From: an uncultured Flavobacteriales bacterium
GTDB taxonomy: Bacteria > Bacteroidota > Bacteroidia > Flavobacteriales_G > Salibacteraceae
DNA: 64,000 nt
Direction of reading: 5' to 3'
NCBI GenBank assembly: GCA_905479105.1
Contig: CAJQLE010000004.1
Coordinates: forward strand, 667,728-731,727
Positions 1-8,853 of the stretch are shown here, piece after piece. Positions within the stretch are counted from its first letter, which is position 1. The number at the start of each line of letters is the position of its first letter. The position numbers were made by a program, and so were the translations under genes. The notes below the pieces were generated by a model that was not told the origin of the DNA, made no database searches, and was given only the letters and a program-made list of their open reading frames with translations.

Positions 1-45
1 TAGAATATGGGCTAAACTTTTTAGAATTGAGTAAAATCAATCACC

Positions 46-1830
46 ATGAAAAACGTTACCCTTTCTTTTATCGGAATGCTAATGTCCGGAATAGTATCAG
101 CACAATGCCCACCACCGAGTGCTTTCAGCACATTAGACATTAATAATGTAAGTGCCACCAACAGCGGTGACCTCTGGTGGGACATGATGAACGCAGGCTA
201 TGAAGCCCCAAAAGGGTCTGGCATTAACGCTATTTTCTCTGGTTCCATTTGGATCGGAGGACTTGATACGGGGAATTTCACTTACACTGCTGGTCAATTG
301 TATCGCCAAAGCGGTGTTGACTTCTTCCCGGGTCCCATTTCTTCAGATGGAACTACTAATGCGGCAGTCTGCAGCGAGTTTGATCGTTTGTGGAAGCTTG
401 ATGCTAGTGATATATCCGATTTCATTTCGGGGCAATCGCCAGTTGAAGCCATTCTCTCATGGCCTGCAAAAGGAAATTCATATTTCATCAATGCAATTAC
501 GAATGACCTAGCCCCATTCTATGATTCAAACGGAGATGGATTGTATAATCATGAAGATGGCGACTATCCTCTAATTAAAGGTGATCAGGCGGTTTTCTGG
601 GTTTTTAACGATATTGGAAACCTACACACGGAAACTATGGGAGGCTAGTTTGGACTCGAAATTCACACTATGGCCTATTCTTATACTCAACCTGGACATG
701 TCAATAATGCTACATATTATGATTACACATTGATCAACCGCAGCGATCGCGAATATCACGATACATATATAGGTCTATTCACAGATATCGACTTAGGAAA
801 TTTTTCAGATGATTATGTCGGTTTTGATGTAGATAGAAAAATGGCTTATGGTTACAACGGAGATCCTTTTGATGATGGCGCCAGTGGTTACGGAACTGAT
901 CTCGCAATGGTTGGAATGCAAATGAATAAAGCTCCATATTTAGACATTGGTGCGGAAAGTGAAATGCATAACTCAACGCATTTAACAGGTGGTGGCGATC
1001 CATACGGCTCACCAACAATATCTTTCGAATACTATAATTTCCTTAAAGGATTGAGAAAAGATGGAACCGACAGAACAGACAGCCAAGGAAATACAGTTTT
1101 GCACACCTACCCTGACGCTCCTGATCAAAATGGCGAATCAATGTGTAATACCAACGTTATTCCTGGTGATTATAAAATCCTGATGTCATTTGGGCCTCTT
1201 ACTCTTTCTCCAGGCGATTTGAATGGGTTTAGTTATTCTGTAATTTGGGTCAGAGATAGCTCTTTGAACGGATCAAATTGTCCAGACATAACAGTCTTCG
1301 AAAATGCTGCAGATTCTGTTGATCAGTTTTACACCGACAACAAATGCTCAACATTTGATGTGACAATCTCTGGTGATGTTATTAATTCAGAAATAGGACA
1401 AAACAATGGATCTATCAATGTTACAATTAGTGGCTCTAACGGAAATTACAATTATGCTTGGTCTGATGGCCAAATGGGAGATTCAATAGGAAGTCTTGCT
1501 TCTGGAAACTACACCGTTACTGTTTCTGATGTGTTCGGATGTTCCGCTGAAAAATCCTTCAACATCTCAGAAGTACTTGGTATCAATGATTTTGACATAG
1601 GCAAATTGTCAATTTACCCTAACCCAAGCACAGATGGACTTTATTACTTCGATAAAGCAACGGACGAAAATGTTACTGTTGATGTTTTTGATGCTTTGGG
1701 GCAACATATCAAAACGCAAAGGACATCTCTGCAAATAGATATGCAGGACTTTGCACCTGGGTACTACATCATCAAAGTAAAAATGAAATCAGGAGAAACT
1801 TCATTGCACAAGGTGTTGAGAACCGAATAA
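46..1830 (+). pseudogene. Secreted T9SS-sorted protein interrupted by an in-frame TAG
   Basis: This is one reading frame of 595 codons, broken by a TAG at 646-648 (codon 201). Translation continues in the same frame on both sides, and the sequence after the stop (FGLEIHTMAYSY) reads as normal protein. Residues 1-20 form a signal peptide ending ...VSAQ. A SprB-like repeat, with the motif YAWSDGQ followed by GNYTVTVSD, lies around residues 440-510. A type A T9SS C-terminal sorting domain starts near residue 520 (LSIYPNPS) and ends VLRTE. The protein would be exported by Sec and then carried across the outer membrane by T9SS. A single C-to-T change from CAG (Gln) would create the TAG. The 200-residue N-terminal product lacks the sorting domain, so the gene is probably inactive unless the stop is read through or is a sequence error. 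Confidence 0.8.
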
Positions 1831-1853
1831 GAGTTTTTCAATTAGATATAAGG

Positions 1854-1887
1854 TGCCTCAACTACAAATTAGTTGGGGCATTTTTTT
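1854..1887 (+). terminator. Rho-independent terminator
   Basis: A 10-bp stem (TGCCTCAACT at 1854-1863 with AGTTGGGGCA at 1871-1880, one G-T pair) is followed by seven T's. It lies just after the first secreted-protein gene. Confidence 0.85.
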
Positions 1888-1902
1888 GGTCGACCAAACA
1901 CT

Positions 1903-1910
1903 TATTTTCG
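1903..1910 (+). promoter_or_regulatory. Candidate -7 promoter element TATTTTCG
   Basis: This matches the form TAnnTTYG that recurs before genes in this window. It lies 52 nt before the start of the 1963 gene and just after the preceding terminator. Confidence 0.4.
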
Positions 1911-1962
1911 CCATCATATAATTTATTAGTTGCGGATTCCTTACATAAAAAACTAAACCTTT

Positions 1963-3720
1963 ATGCTTAAACCTATTGCTCTTGCGATAGCCTTTTTGTC
2001 TATTTCAATAATCATTATGGCCCAAGGCTATGATGTTACCTTTTCCGAGGAAATTAAACTCAAAGGAAAGGACAAAGCATATACTCAAGAAATCATAGGT
2101 GAAGATGAAGATTACTTATTCCTGCTGCTAACTGACAAGCCAGATGGTAGTTATTCGAGCAACCAAATCTTCATCCAAAAAATAGATAAGAACACACTGA
2201 AAATAAAACAGCAAAAAGGTATCTATTCGTCTAAATCTGAAAAACGGCAATTCCCATACAGAAGCTTATTTAAGACCAAGGATGGATTCGTTATATTCTT
2301 AGAAACGAGCAAGAAAAATGTGAATGAAGTCTATGCAATGCGCTTAGATAATGACCTGAATCTAGCTCTTGAGAGGAAAAAGATATACACCTATAACTCG
2401 AAGGAAGAAGATACCCGATTATTGAGTAATACTAAAGCGAATGATTTTGTTCTTCTCAGTCAAAAGTATGTTGAAGAAGGTCAGAGGATTGATGTTGTTT
2501 ACACTGCCTTTGATGAAGAATTTTTTCAAACCCACACCGGTCAAATACCGCTGGAAGTAGTTTCGAAAGTGAGTCAGAAACGAGCACGGAAACGCTCTCT
2601 TAGTGTACTTGATGATTTTGATTTTACTGCTCAAAGTGAGCTAATCTCATTGATAAGAATAAGCATTGACAATGCGCCAGATCGCTTTGAGCTTTCGTTT
2701 GTAAACACCAATACCGGTGACAATGAACGACTCCCTGTTGTCTTATCAAACAATGCCTACTTTGATGATTACAGGTTGATCATAAGTGGCGATGAGTTGA
2801 TACTCTCTGGATTTTATTCAGATGAAGTAGAAAGAAATAGAATACTCTCTTCTAAGACTTATAAAGCAGCAAATTCAGATCTCAACGGGACTTTCTTTCA
2901 GAGATATCGAATCTCAGATAGAATGATGCTCTCAAACACTCAAACTCCATTTGATGTTGAATTTTTGAATTATATATCCGATAATAATCCCGCATTAAAA
3001 CCAGGTTTATTCAGTATAAATCTGTTTGGGAATAAGGACAAAAACGAAGATGAAGAGGATCTGTCGGACAATTATAGGATTAGAAATGTAGTTTATAATA
3101 CGGAGAATCAATATGCTACTTTCTATTGTGAATATGTTAGCAATACGGTCCATACAAGTACCAGCACAAATGCCAACGGAGTTACAACTACTTCAACAAC
3201 TTATAGAAGTATTAGAGGCAATCTCTTTTATTACAGAATTTCTCTGAAAGATGGAAAAATGCAATGGTTTAACACAGTGCGTAAATATGAAAACTACTCC
3301 AGCAGCGGTAGTTATGTGTGGTACATTAAATCATTGGATGTGCTTCCTAAGGAATCTGGTGACTTGATTTTTTACAAAACTTCAAGAGTATTTAATGAGA
3401 ATGATCCTTCTGATTTGAAAGGTGAGAAAATTAAGACGAAAAAACTTGAGCAAAATTTCTTCACATCTATCGTAAATCCAAGAGATGGCAGCTATGAGAA
3501 TTACTTACCATCCTTGTCTTCTAGGAATCTTAAAGGACACATGAAAGTTCAATTGGATGAGAAGTTTAGGAGTGCATATGGTCAATCCGTTTTCACCATT
3601 AATATCAAATACAGTTTAAAACCTCAGTACTATCCTTTATACCTAATTCTATCTTATATCAGGCTATTCGGAGCTGAAGTATACAGTGAAAAATATACCC
3701 TAGCTCGCATTGATTATTAG
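1963..3720 (+). CDS. Secreted protein of unknown function, 585 aa
   Basis: I do not recognise a family. The first ~20 residues form a hydrophobic signal peptide ending MAQ, so the protein is exported. The remainder is a soluble, charged sequence rich in beta-type segments. A KxRARKR basic patch lies near residue 205, and a Ser/Thr-rich stretch (HTSTSTNANGVTTTSTTYRS) lies near residue 400. There is no lipobox, no obvious membrane helix after the signal peptide, and no T9SS sorting domain (it ends YTLARIDY), so a periplasmic location is more likely than the cell surface. It is flanked by a terminator on the left and about 210 nt of non-coding DNA on the right, so it is probably transcribed alone. 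Confidence 0.75.
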   Translation: MLKPIALAIAFLSISIIIMAQGYDVTFSEEIKLKGKDKAYTQEIIGEDEDYLFLLLTDKPDGSYSSNQIFIQKIDKNTLKIKQQKGIYSSKSEKRQFPYRSLFKTKDGFVIFLETSKKNVNEVYAMRLDNDLNLALERKKIYTYNSKEEDTRLLSNTKANDFVLLSQKYVEEGQRIDVVYTAFDEEFFQTHTGQIPLEVVSKVSQKRARKRSLSVLDDFDFTAQSELISLIRISIDNAPDRFELSFVNTNTGDNERLPVVLSNNAYFDDYRLIISGDELILSGFYSDEVERNRILSSKTYKAANSDLNGTFFQRYRISDRMMLSNTQTPFDVEFLNYISDNNPALKPGLFSINLFGNKDKNEDEEDLSDNYRIRNVVYNTENQYATFYCEYVSNTVHTSTSTNANGVTTTSTTYRSIRGNLFYYRISLKDGKMQWFNTVRKYENYSSSGSYVWYIKSLDVLPKESGDLIFYKTSRVFNENDPSDLKGEKIKTKKLEQNFFTSIVNPRDGSYENYLPSLSSRNLKGHMKVQLDEKFRSAYGQSVFTINIKYSLKPQYYPLYLILSYIRLFGAEVYSEKYTLARIDY

Positions 3721-3883
3721 GTCTAATCACTAGCCTTTTATTCGGTTAAAACATCATATGCAAGGTGCTCATTGATCGTCTTGTTTTATTTCTGACTAAT
3801 CCACTTGATTAGCAGATAGTTATGAATTTAAAAGATCTTTGACGATTTAACCTGAAATCAACCTTCAATCAAACGTCTATTTA

Positions 3884-3891
3884 TAATTTCG
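3884..3891 (+). promoter_or_regulatory. Candidate -7 element TAATTTCG of the polyamine operon
   Basis: This is an exact TAnnTTCG 40 nt before the arginine decarboxylase start codon. It is the only such element in the 210-nt gap upstream of the operon. Confidence 0.45.
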
Positions 3892-3931
3892 TTCAGTAAT
3901 ATTTAATGAATAAAGTCCGCATAACTGGTAA

Positions 3932-5353
3932 ATGAAAAATACCTATTTCAACCTTATTGACCAAACCTTTTATTTTCCTCAAGAAGGCTTTGACCTGAGA
4001 GATGGATACCTCACTTTTCATGGTATATCTCTCAAGCATTTAATTGAGAAATACGGTACTCCATTCCGATTCATTTACCTTCCTAAAATAGGTGATCAGA
4101 TAAAGAAAGCGCGCAACTTGTTTAATCGCGCTATCAAGAAACACGGCTACAAAGGAGAATACCACTATTGCTATTGCACTAAATGCAATCACTTTTCGCA
4201 TGTTATCTCAGCTGCATTGAAGCATGACGTGCATTTAGAAACATCATCTGCATTCGATATAGACTTGATCCAAAACCTATATAAAGAGGAGAAAATTGAC
4301 AAGAAAAGGATCATCGTCAATAATGGATACAAGACGGATGATTATCTCAAAAAGATCATTTCACTGCACGAAATGGACTTTACCAATATTATCGTTGTTT
4401 TAGATAGCAAGTCTGAATTGGCTCGACTAACTGCTGTTGCAAAAACGGTAGGCATCAAAAAGCCAATTAAAATTGGAATAAGAATGGCCATTAATGAGGA
4501 AGCTCAATCTGCCTATTACACTTCCAGACTAGGAATACGTCATGCTGAAATCAATGATTTTTTCAATGCTGAAATCAAAGACAATGAGTTGGTTGAGTTC
4601 AAAATGCTTCACTTCTTTGTAGATTCAGGTATAAAGGACAGCCTTTACTATTGGGGAGAATTTCAAAAAGCACTCAAACTTTATATTGATCTTAAGAAAC
4701 AATCAAAGACCTTAGATTCTTTCAATTTAGGCGGTGGCTTTCCGATCAAAAATAACTTGGGTTTCGAATATGACTTTAACTATGTCATCAATGAAATAGT
4801 GAAAGGTATCAAGGAGGCTTGCGATAATGACAATGTGCCAGAACCGCACATATTTACTGAGTTTGGCAAGTATACAGTTGGCGAAAGTGGGGCCATCATC
4901 TTCAAAGTATTGGAGCAGAAGCAACAAAACGACAACGAATCGTGGTATTTGATTGATAATAGCCTGATGAATACCATTCCTGATGCATGGTCAATTCATG
5001 AAAAGTTCATTTTGCTTCCAATTAACAAATGGAACAATGAATACCGAAGGGCCAATATTGGTGGAATAAGTTGCGATCATTCTGATTATTACAACTCCGA
5101 AGATTTTAATCAGGAGGTGTTACTTCCCACCTACCCTGAAACAGACAAAGAACCTTTGTATTTGGGTTTCTTTCACACAGGTGCTTATCAGGATGCCATT
5201 AGTGGATATGGAGGAATAAAGCATTGCCTTATCCCCTCGCCCAAGCACGTGATCATTGATCGAGACGATAAAGGAAATATTATAGACTACGTTTATCGAA
5301 ACGAGCAGTCAGCGGAAGATATGTTTAGACTATTAGGATACAATCAAGAATGA
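3932..5353 (+). CDS. speA: Biosynthetic arginine decarboxylase (PLP, fold III), SpeA-like
   Basis: It decarboxylates L-arginine to agmatine, the first step of the arginine route to putrescine. At 473 aa it is the short Bacteroidota form, lacking the insertions of the ~650-aa enterobacterial SpeA. The N-terminal half is an alanine-racemase-like barrel. K84 in the context YCTKCNHF is the likely lysine that binds PLP. The phosphate-binding glycine run is GGGFPIK, and TEFGKYTVGESG corresponds to the EPGR-type loop. The C-terminal beta-domain contains SCDHSDYYN and FFHTGAYQDAISGYGG, typical of the substrate and dimer interface. The stop overlaps the agmatinase start by 4 nt (ATGA), so the two are translationally coupled. 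Diaminopimelate decarboxylase is the main alternative, but the downstream agmatinase favours arginine. Confidence 0.88.
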   Translation: MKNTYFNLIDQTFYFPQEGFDLRDGYLTFHGISLKHLIEKYGTPFRFIYLPKIGDQIKKARNLFNRAIKKHGYKGEYHYCYCTKCNHFSHVISAALKHDVHLETSSAFDIDLIQNLYKEEKIDKKRIIVNNGYKTDDYLKKIISLHEMDFTNIIVVLDSKSELARLTAVAKTVGIKKPIKIGIRMAINEEAQSAYYTSRLGIRHAEINDFFNAEIKDNELVEFKMLHFFVDSGIKDSLYYWGEFQKALKLYIDLKKQSKTLDSFNLGGGFPIKNNLGFEYDFNYVINEIVKGIKEACDNDNVPEPHIFTEFGKYTVGESGAIIFKVLEQKQQNDNESWYLIDNSLMNTIPDAWSIHEKFILLPINKWNNEYRRANIGGISCDHSDYYNSEDFNQEVLLPTYPETDKEPLYLGFFHTGAYQDAISGYGGIKHCLIPSPKHVIIDRDDKGNIIDYVYRNEQSAEDMFRLLGYNQE

Positions 5354-6204
5354 CAAATTTTGCAGGAGTAGCAGACGAGTTCTGCTCATTTGACTATGCA
5401 GCTGTTTTGCTGCAATCTGTTCCTTATGATGGAACCAGCACATGGATAAAAGGCGCTGATAGAGGTTTTTCAGCCTTTCTTGACGCATTAGAGAACATGG
5501 AGCTCTATGACATAGAAACAGGAACTGAGGTTTACCGAAAAGGTGTACATATACTTCCTCAACTGAAAGAAGATGCATCTCCCGAAGCCATGTTCAATGA
5601 GGTTTATTTCAAGACTAAGGAATTATTGGAAACAGGAAAATACCTTACATTTTTTGGAGGAGAGCACTCCATTAGTGTTGGAGTAATAAAAGCATTCTAC
5701 GAGAAGTATGACAACCTTACCGTGCTTCAGCTTGATGCTCATGCTGATTTACGTCCAAGTTATCACGGATCTTCTTACAATCACGCTTGTGCATTGTATG
5801 ATGCCAGTGTCAACACGAATCTGATTCAAGTTGGAATTCGCAGCATGGACATTGAAGAAGTGGAGCATATGGATAAAAGCAAGACTTTTTTTGCAGAGAA
5901 CATGTATGGCACTTCTGATTGGATGGATCAATCAATAGCCCTAATGACTGACGATGTTTACCTGACGATTGACTTGGATGCTTTTGATCCAGGAATATTA
6001 CCAGCCACGGGAACTCCAGAACCAGGAGGAATAGATTGGAATACGATGATTCGCTACTTGCGAAAGGTATTCGAACAAAAAAATGTGGTTGGGTTTGACA
6101 TCGTTGAACTAGCGCCAATTGAAGGCAACAAAGCTTCTGAGTTTTTAGTGGCTAAACTTTATTACAAATTATTGAGCTATAAATTTTTGAATCATGGCAA
6201 GTAA
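5350..6204 (+). CDS. speB: Agmatinase (ureohydrolase family)
   Basis: It hydrolyses agmatine to putrescine and urea, using the product of the gene before it. The metal-binding signatures of arginase/agmatinase enzymes are intact: GGEHSIS, DAHADLR and TIDLDAFDPG, which supply the His and Asp ligands of a di-manganese centre. The length, 284 aa, is normal for the family, and no signal peptide is present, so it is cytoplasmic. The start overlaps speA by 4 nt and the end overlaps the next gene by 11 nt, making a tightly packed three-gene operon. Arginase or formimidoglutamase would be alternatives from sequence alone; context supports agmatinase. Confidence 0.9.
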   Translation: MTNFAGVADEFCSFDYAAVLLQSVPYDGTSTWIKGADRGFSAFLDALENMELYDIETGTEVYRKGVHILPQLKEDASPEAMFNEVYFKTKELLETGKYLTFFGGEHSISVGVIKAFYEKYDNLTVLQLDAHADLRPSYHGSSYNHACALYDASVNTNLIQVGIRSMDIEEVEHMDKSKTFFAENMYGTSDWMDQSIALMTDDVYLTIDLDAFDPGILPATGTPEPGGIDWNTMIRYLRKVFEQKNVVGFDIVELAPIEGNKASEFLVAKLYYKLLSYKFLNHGK

Positions 6205-7171
6205 AGGACCTATTAGCAATTTCATTCTTGAGCATTATAAGCACTTCAATTCTGCAGCATTGGTAGATGCAGCTCAAGGCTATGAGAAGCATTTGAATGA
6301 CGGTAAGAAAATGATGGTGACATTAGCTGGAGCAATGAGTACAGCTGAGTTAGGCAGATCATTTTCCGAAATGATTCGTCAAGACAAAGTGCAAATCATT
6401 TCTTGCACCGGAGCAAATTTGGAAGAAGATATCATGAACTTAGTGGCTCACAGCCATTATGAGCGGGTTCCAAACTATAGAGACTTAACGCCCAAAGAAG
6501 AGTATGCTTTGCTCGAGCGCGGACTAAACCGTGTCACAGATACTTGTATTCCTGAAGAGGAAGCATTTAGAAGACTTCAGCAGCATATATTCAAGATTTG
6601 GAAAGACGCTGAAGATAATGGTGAGAGATACTTCCCTCATGAGTTTATGTACAAGATGCTGCTATCTGGTGTACTTGAAGAGCACTATGAAATAGACCCA
6701 AAGAACAGTTGGATGCTTGCTGCTGCAAAAAAGAATATGCCAATCATTGTTCCTGGATGGGAAGATTCTACCATGGGTAACATTTTCGCTTCATATGTGA
6801 TGAAAGGAGAGCTAAAAGCTTCTACCATGAAATCAGGAATTGAATACATGACTTACCTAGCAGATTATTACACCAAGAATGCCGGTACAGAAGGAATTGG
6901 TTTCTTTCAAATTGGTGGAGGCATTGCTGGTGACTTCCCTATTTGCGTGGTTCCAATGCTTTATCAGGATATGGAAATGCATGATATTCCATTCTGGAGC
7001 TACTTTTGTCAAATAAGCGATTCTACAACGAGTTATGGATCATATTCGGGGGCAGTACCTAATGAGAAAATAACCTGGGGGAAATTGGACATTGACACGC
7101 CTAAATTTATCATTGAATCTGATGCAACCATAGTTGCACCGCTGATTTTCGCCTATTTGTTGGGCTGGTAA
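6194..7171 (+). CDS. Deoxyhypusine synthase-like protein
   Basis: It belongs to the deoxyhypusine synthase fold, which transfers the aminobutyl group of spermidine through an enzyme-lysine imine. The lysine expected to carry that intermediate is present as K297 in ITWGKLD, within the conserved SGAVPNEKITWGK region. NAD-binding-type segments (TLAGAMSTAELG near residue 43, SCTGANLEED, IGGGIAGDFP) are also visible. Bacteria do not contain eIF5A, so the true acceptor is not protein hypusination. Related bacterial enzymes make homospermidine or a modified polyamine. As the third gene of the speA-speB operon (11-nt overlap with agmatinase), it most likely acts on the polyamine made there. The substrate is inferred, not shown. 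Confidence 0.82.
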   Translation: MASKGPISNFILEHYKHFNSAALVDAAQGYEKHLNDGKKMMVTLAGAMSTAELGRSFSEMIRQDKVQIISCTGANLEEDIMNLVAHSHYERVPNYRDLTPKEEYALLERGLNRVTDTCIPEEEAFRRLQQHIFKIWKDAEDNGERYFPHEFMYKMLLSGVLEEHYEIDPKNSWMLAAAKKNMPIIVPGWEDSTMGNIFASYVMKGELKASTMKSGIEYMTYLADYYTKNAGTEGIGFFQIGGGIAGDFPICVVPMLYQDMEMHDIPFWSYFCQISDSTTSYGSYSGAVPNEKITWGKLDIDTPKFIIESDATIVAPLIFAYLLGW

Positions 7172-7183
7172 AAAGTCAGACTC

Positions 7184-8230
7184 CTACTTTTCTTCGTTAT
7201 AGAAAACTTTGTAAAATTTCAAACCTCGCTCAGCATCGTAGCCTTGTTCAATTTTGTCAGGACTTCCATGAACGTAAATGTGAAAGTTTTTGTCCAACTT
7301 GAGTATGCTCTTGAAAAACTTCTTGCCACTTTTTACAGCTTGCTTTGAAGACTCGAAATGATCTTCAATTTCAACATTTTGTTCTTCTTTATAACGATCC
7401 TTATACGCGTTAAATGTTTCGATAACTGCAGGTTTTTCAAGCACAGATTCTGCAAAGTCCTCAGAATCAATTTCATCACGCTCAGTAAAATACCCACTTG
7501 ATTTATTAAGCATTTGAATCTGTGATGCTCTATCAATGTCAAAAGCTTGCGGCATTTCCTCCATCACAAATGACTTGCACATGGTCATATACTCTTTAGT
7601 CATAGTGTACTCGGTGCTGATTGGTTGGACACCTAAAAAATCTTCCTTCCAATATTGGGCCTCCTCCCCTTTGCTTAGTTGATCATGGATCAGCACTTTG
7701 TATCCATCATCGGCAGCTGAGTTAAATATTATGCAGCCTTTATCAAGCTTTCTTATATCGATTCCGTTTTCAAATTGAAGCTCAAATCTCTCATCGGCAT
7801 CCAGCACATTCATGAAAACATTCTTCTGCTCACTTTTGAATAAACCAACAGCTTCTACCGATTCTCCATTTAATACCACTTCACTAAAATGAACAACATA
7901 AAATTCACCGCCTTTAATTCGCGGGTGAATAGAATGGGCATAAAGATGCTTTCCCAGTTTTTGAGACGCCTCAATGAAGTTGACTGACGTGAGAAGTAAC
8001 TCATTTATGTAATTGAACGTTTCATTCAACTCCAGATCAGTATGGTGACTGAATGACATATATTCCTCACTTTGAAATGGCTTTAGAAAATACCTAAGCA
8101 GCAATTCTTCCTCCTCGATAGCAAAGCTTCTAACGTGTTGATCACTCAACGTCAATCTCTCCTCATTGGCCTTATTGCCTACATAGTGGATGACTATTTT
8201 CTTTATATGAGCAGCGGAAAAATCGTGCAT
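7184..8230 (-). CDS. Nucleoid-associated protein, NdpA/YejK family
   Basis: At 348 aa it matches the family of 37-kDa nucleoid-associated proteins. It begins MHDFSAAHIKKIVIHYVGNK, like the family's N-terminal segment, and contains the moderately conserved HFSEVVLNGESVEAVGLFKSE and KGCIIFNSAADDGYKVLIHD regions. It is acidic, cytoplasmic and lacks a signal peptide. It converges on the polyamine operon with only 12 nt between the stops. A TAnnTTCG box lies 23 nt before the start, so it is probably monocistronic. The function inside the nucleoid is known only loosely for the family. Confidence 0.85.
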   Translation of the reverse strand: MHDFSAAHIKKIVIHYVGNKANEERLTLSDQHVRSFAIEEEELLLRYFLKPFQSEEYMSFSHHTDLELNETFNYINELLLTSVNFIEASQKLGKHLYAHSIHPRIKGGEFYVVHFSEVVLNGESVEAVGLFKSEQKNVFMNVLDADERFELQFENGIDIRKLDKGCIIFNSAADDGYKVLIHDQLSKGEEAQYWKEDFLGVQPISTEYTMTKEYMTMCKSFVMEEMPQAFDIDRASQIQMLNKSSGYFTERDEIDSEDFAESVLEKPAVIETFNAYKDRYKEEQNVEIEDHFESSKQAVKSGKKFFKSILKLDKNFHIYVHGSPDKIEQGYDAERGLKFYKVFYNEEK

Positions 8231-8253
8231 TATTCAGTACTGTTGATGAATTG

Positions 8254-8261
8254 CGAAACTA
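8254..8261 (-). promoter_or_regulatory. Candidate -7 element TAGTTTCG
   Basis: An exact TAnnTTCG on the minus strand, 23 nt before the nucleoid-associated protein start. Confidence 0.4.
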
Positions 8262-8316
8262 ACTATTGAAGCCTCATTTCTAGTACTAAAAATATAATTG
8301 TTTAGAGGTCAACCGC

Positions 8317-8784
8317 CTATCGGACGGAACGTTTTAGTCTGTAGGACAAACTTGTCTCTTTAGCCTTATCATTGGGTAATAGATCAATTCCCAAGGCGGT
8401 ATCTCCCAATACCGTATAGCGAATCAATGAAGGAAAATCATGATCAGTATTCACGAATTCACACTCTAATGGATTTTCCTTAGTAAGAGAAAAAGTAAAA
8501 GGACCTTGGTCGTTCACAACTACCGTATATCCCGCTCTACTTCCGAAGTTTTGAAGGAATAATAACTCACTATCCACAGTATCTCCATTGGCTATACTGT
8601 ATGAATGACCCTCAAATCGAAATTTATTCCATTTCCATTGTTCCACAATTGTTGTCTCGCCTAATTTGCCTTCCCATTTCCCTGAAATCCATCTAAAGCG
8701 GTCTCTAAATGAATTGTCTGTGATGTTACAGGAGGAATTGATTATCAAGAGAATAACATAAGAAATTAAGGCCAATTTGCGCAT
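8317..8784 (-). CDS. Lipoprotein of the DUF6265 type
   Basis: The 155-aa product begins with a short hydrophobic signal and a lipobox (INSSC, Cys near residue 19), so it should be lipidated. The body shows the features of the DUF6265 group: RWISGKWEGKLGETTIVEQW near the start, then EFVNTDHDFPSLIRY in the second half. The family probably has a calycin-like beta-barrel fold. No enzymatic function is established. A TAGATTTG box ends 7 nt before the ATG, so the mRNA leader should be extremely short. It is divergent from fmt. Confidence 0.75.
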   Translation of the reverse strand: MRKLALISYVILLIINSSCNITDNSFRDRFRWISGKWEGKLGETTIVEQWKWNKFRFEGHSYSIANGDTVDSELLFLQNFGSRAGYTVVVNDQGPFTFSLTKENPLECEFVNTDHDFPSLIRYTVLGDTALGIDLLPNDKAKETSLSYRLKRSVR

Positions 8785-8791
8785 CTTGTTT

Positions 8792-8799
8792 CAAATCTA
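8792..8799 (-). promoter_or_regulatory. Candidate -7 element TAGATTTG
   Basis: An exact TAnnTTTG on the minus strand with only 7 nt to the ATG at 8784, predicting a nearly leaderless transcript. Confidence 0.5.
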
Positions 8800-8829
8800 A
8801 TAGAAAGATTTGAATGATGAACAGCAAAG

Positions 8830-8837
8830 TATCTTTG
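8830..8837 (+). promoter_or_regulatory. fmt promoter -7 element TATCTTTG
   Basis: An exact TAnnTTTG. A TTTG at 8809-8812 lies 17 nt further upstream and could be the -33 element. It is 16 nt before the fmt start codon. Confidence 0.55.
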
Positions 8838-8853
8838 TAATCAAGTAAAAAGT

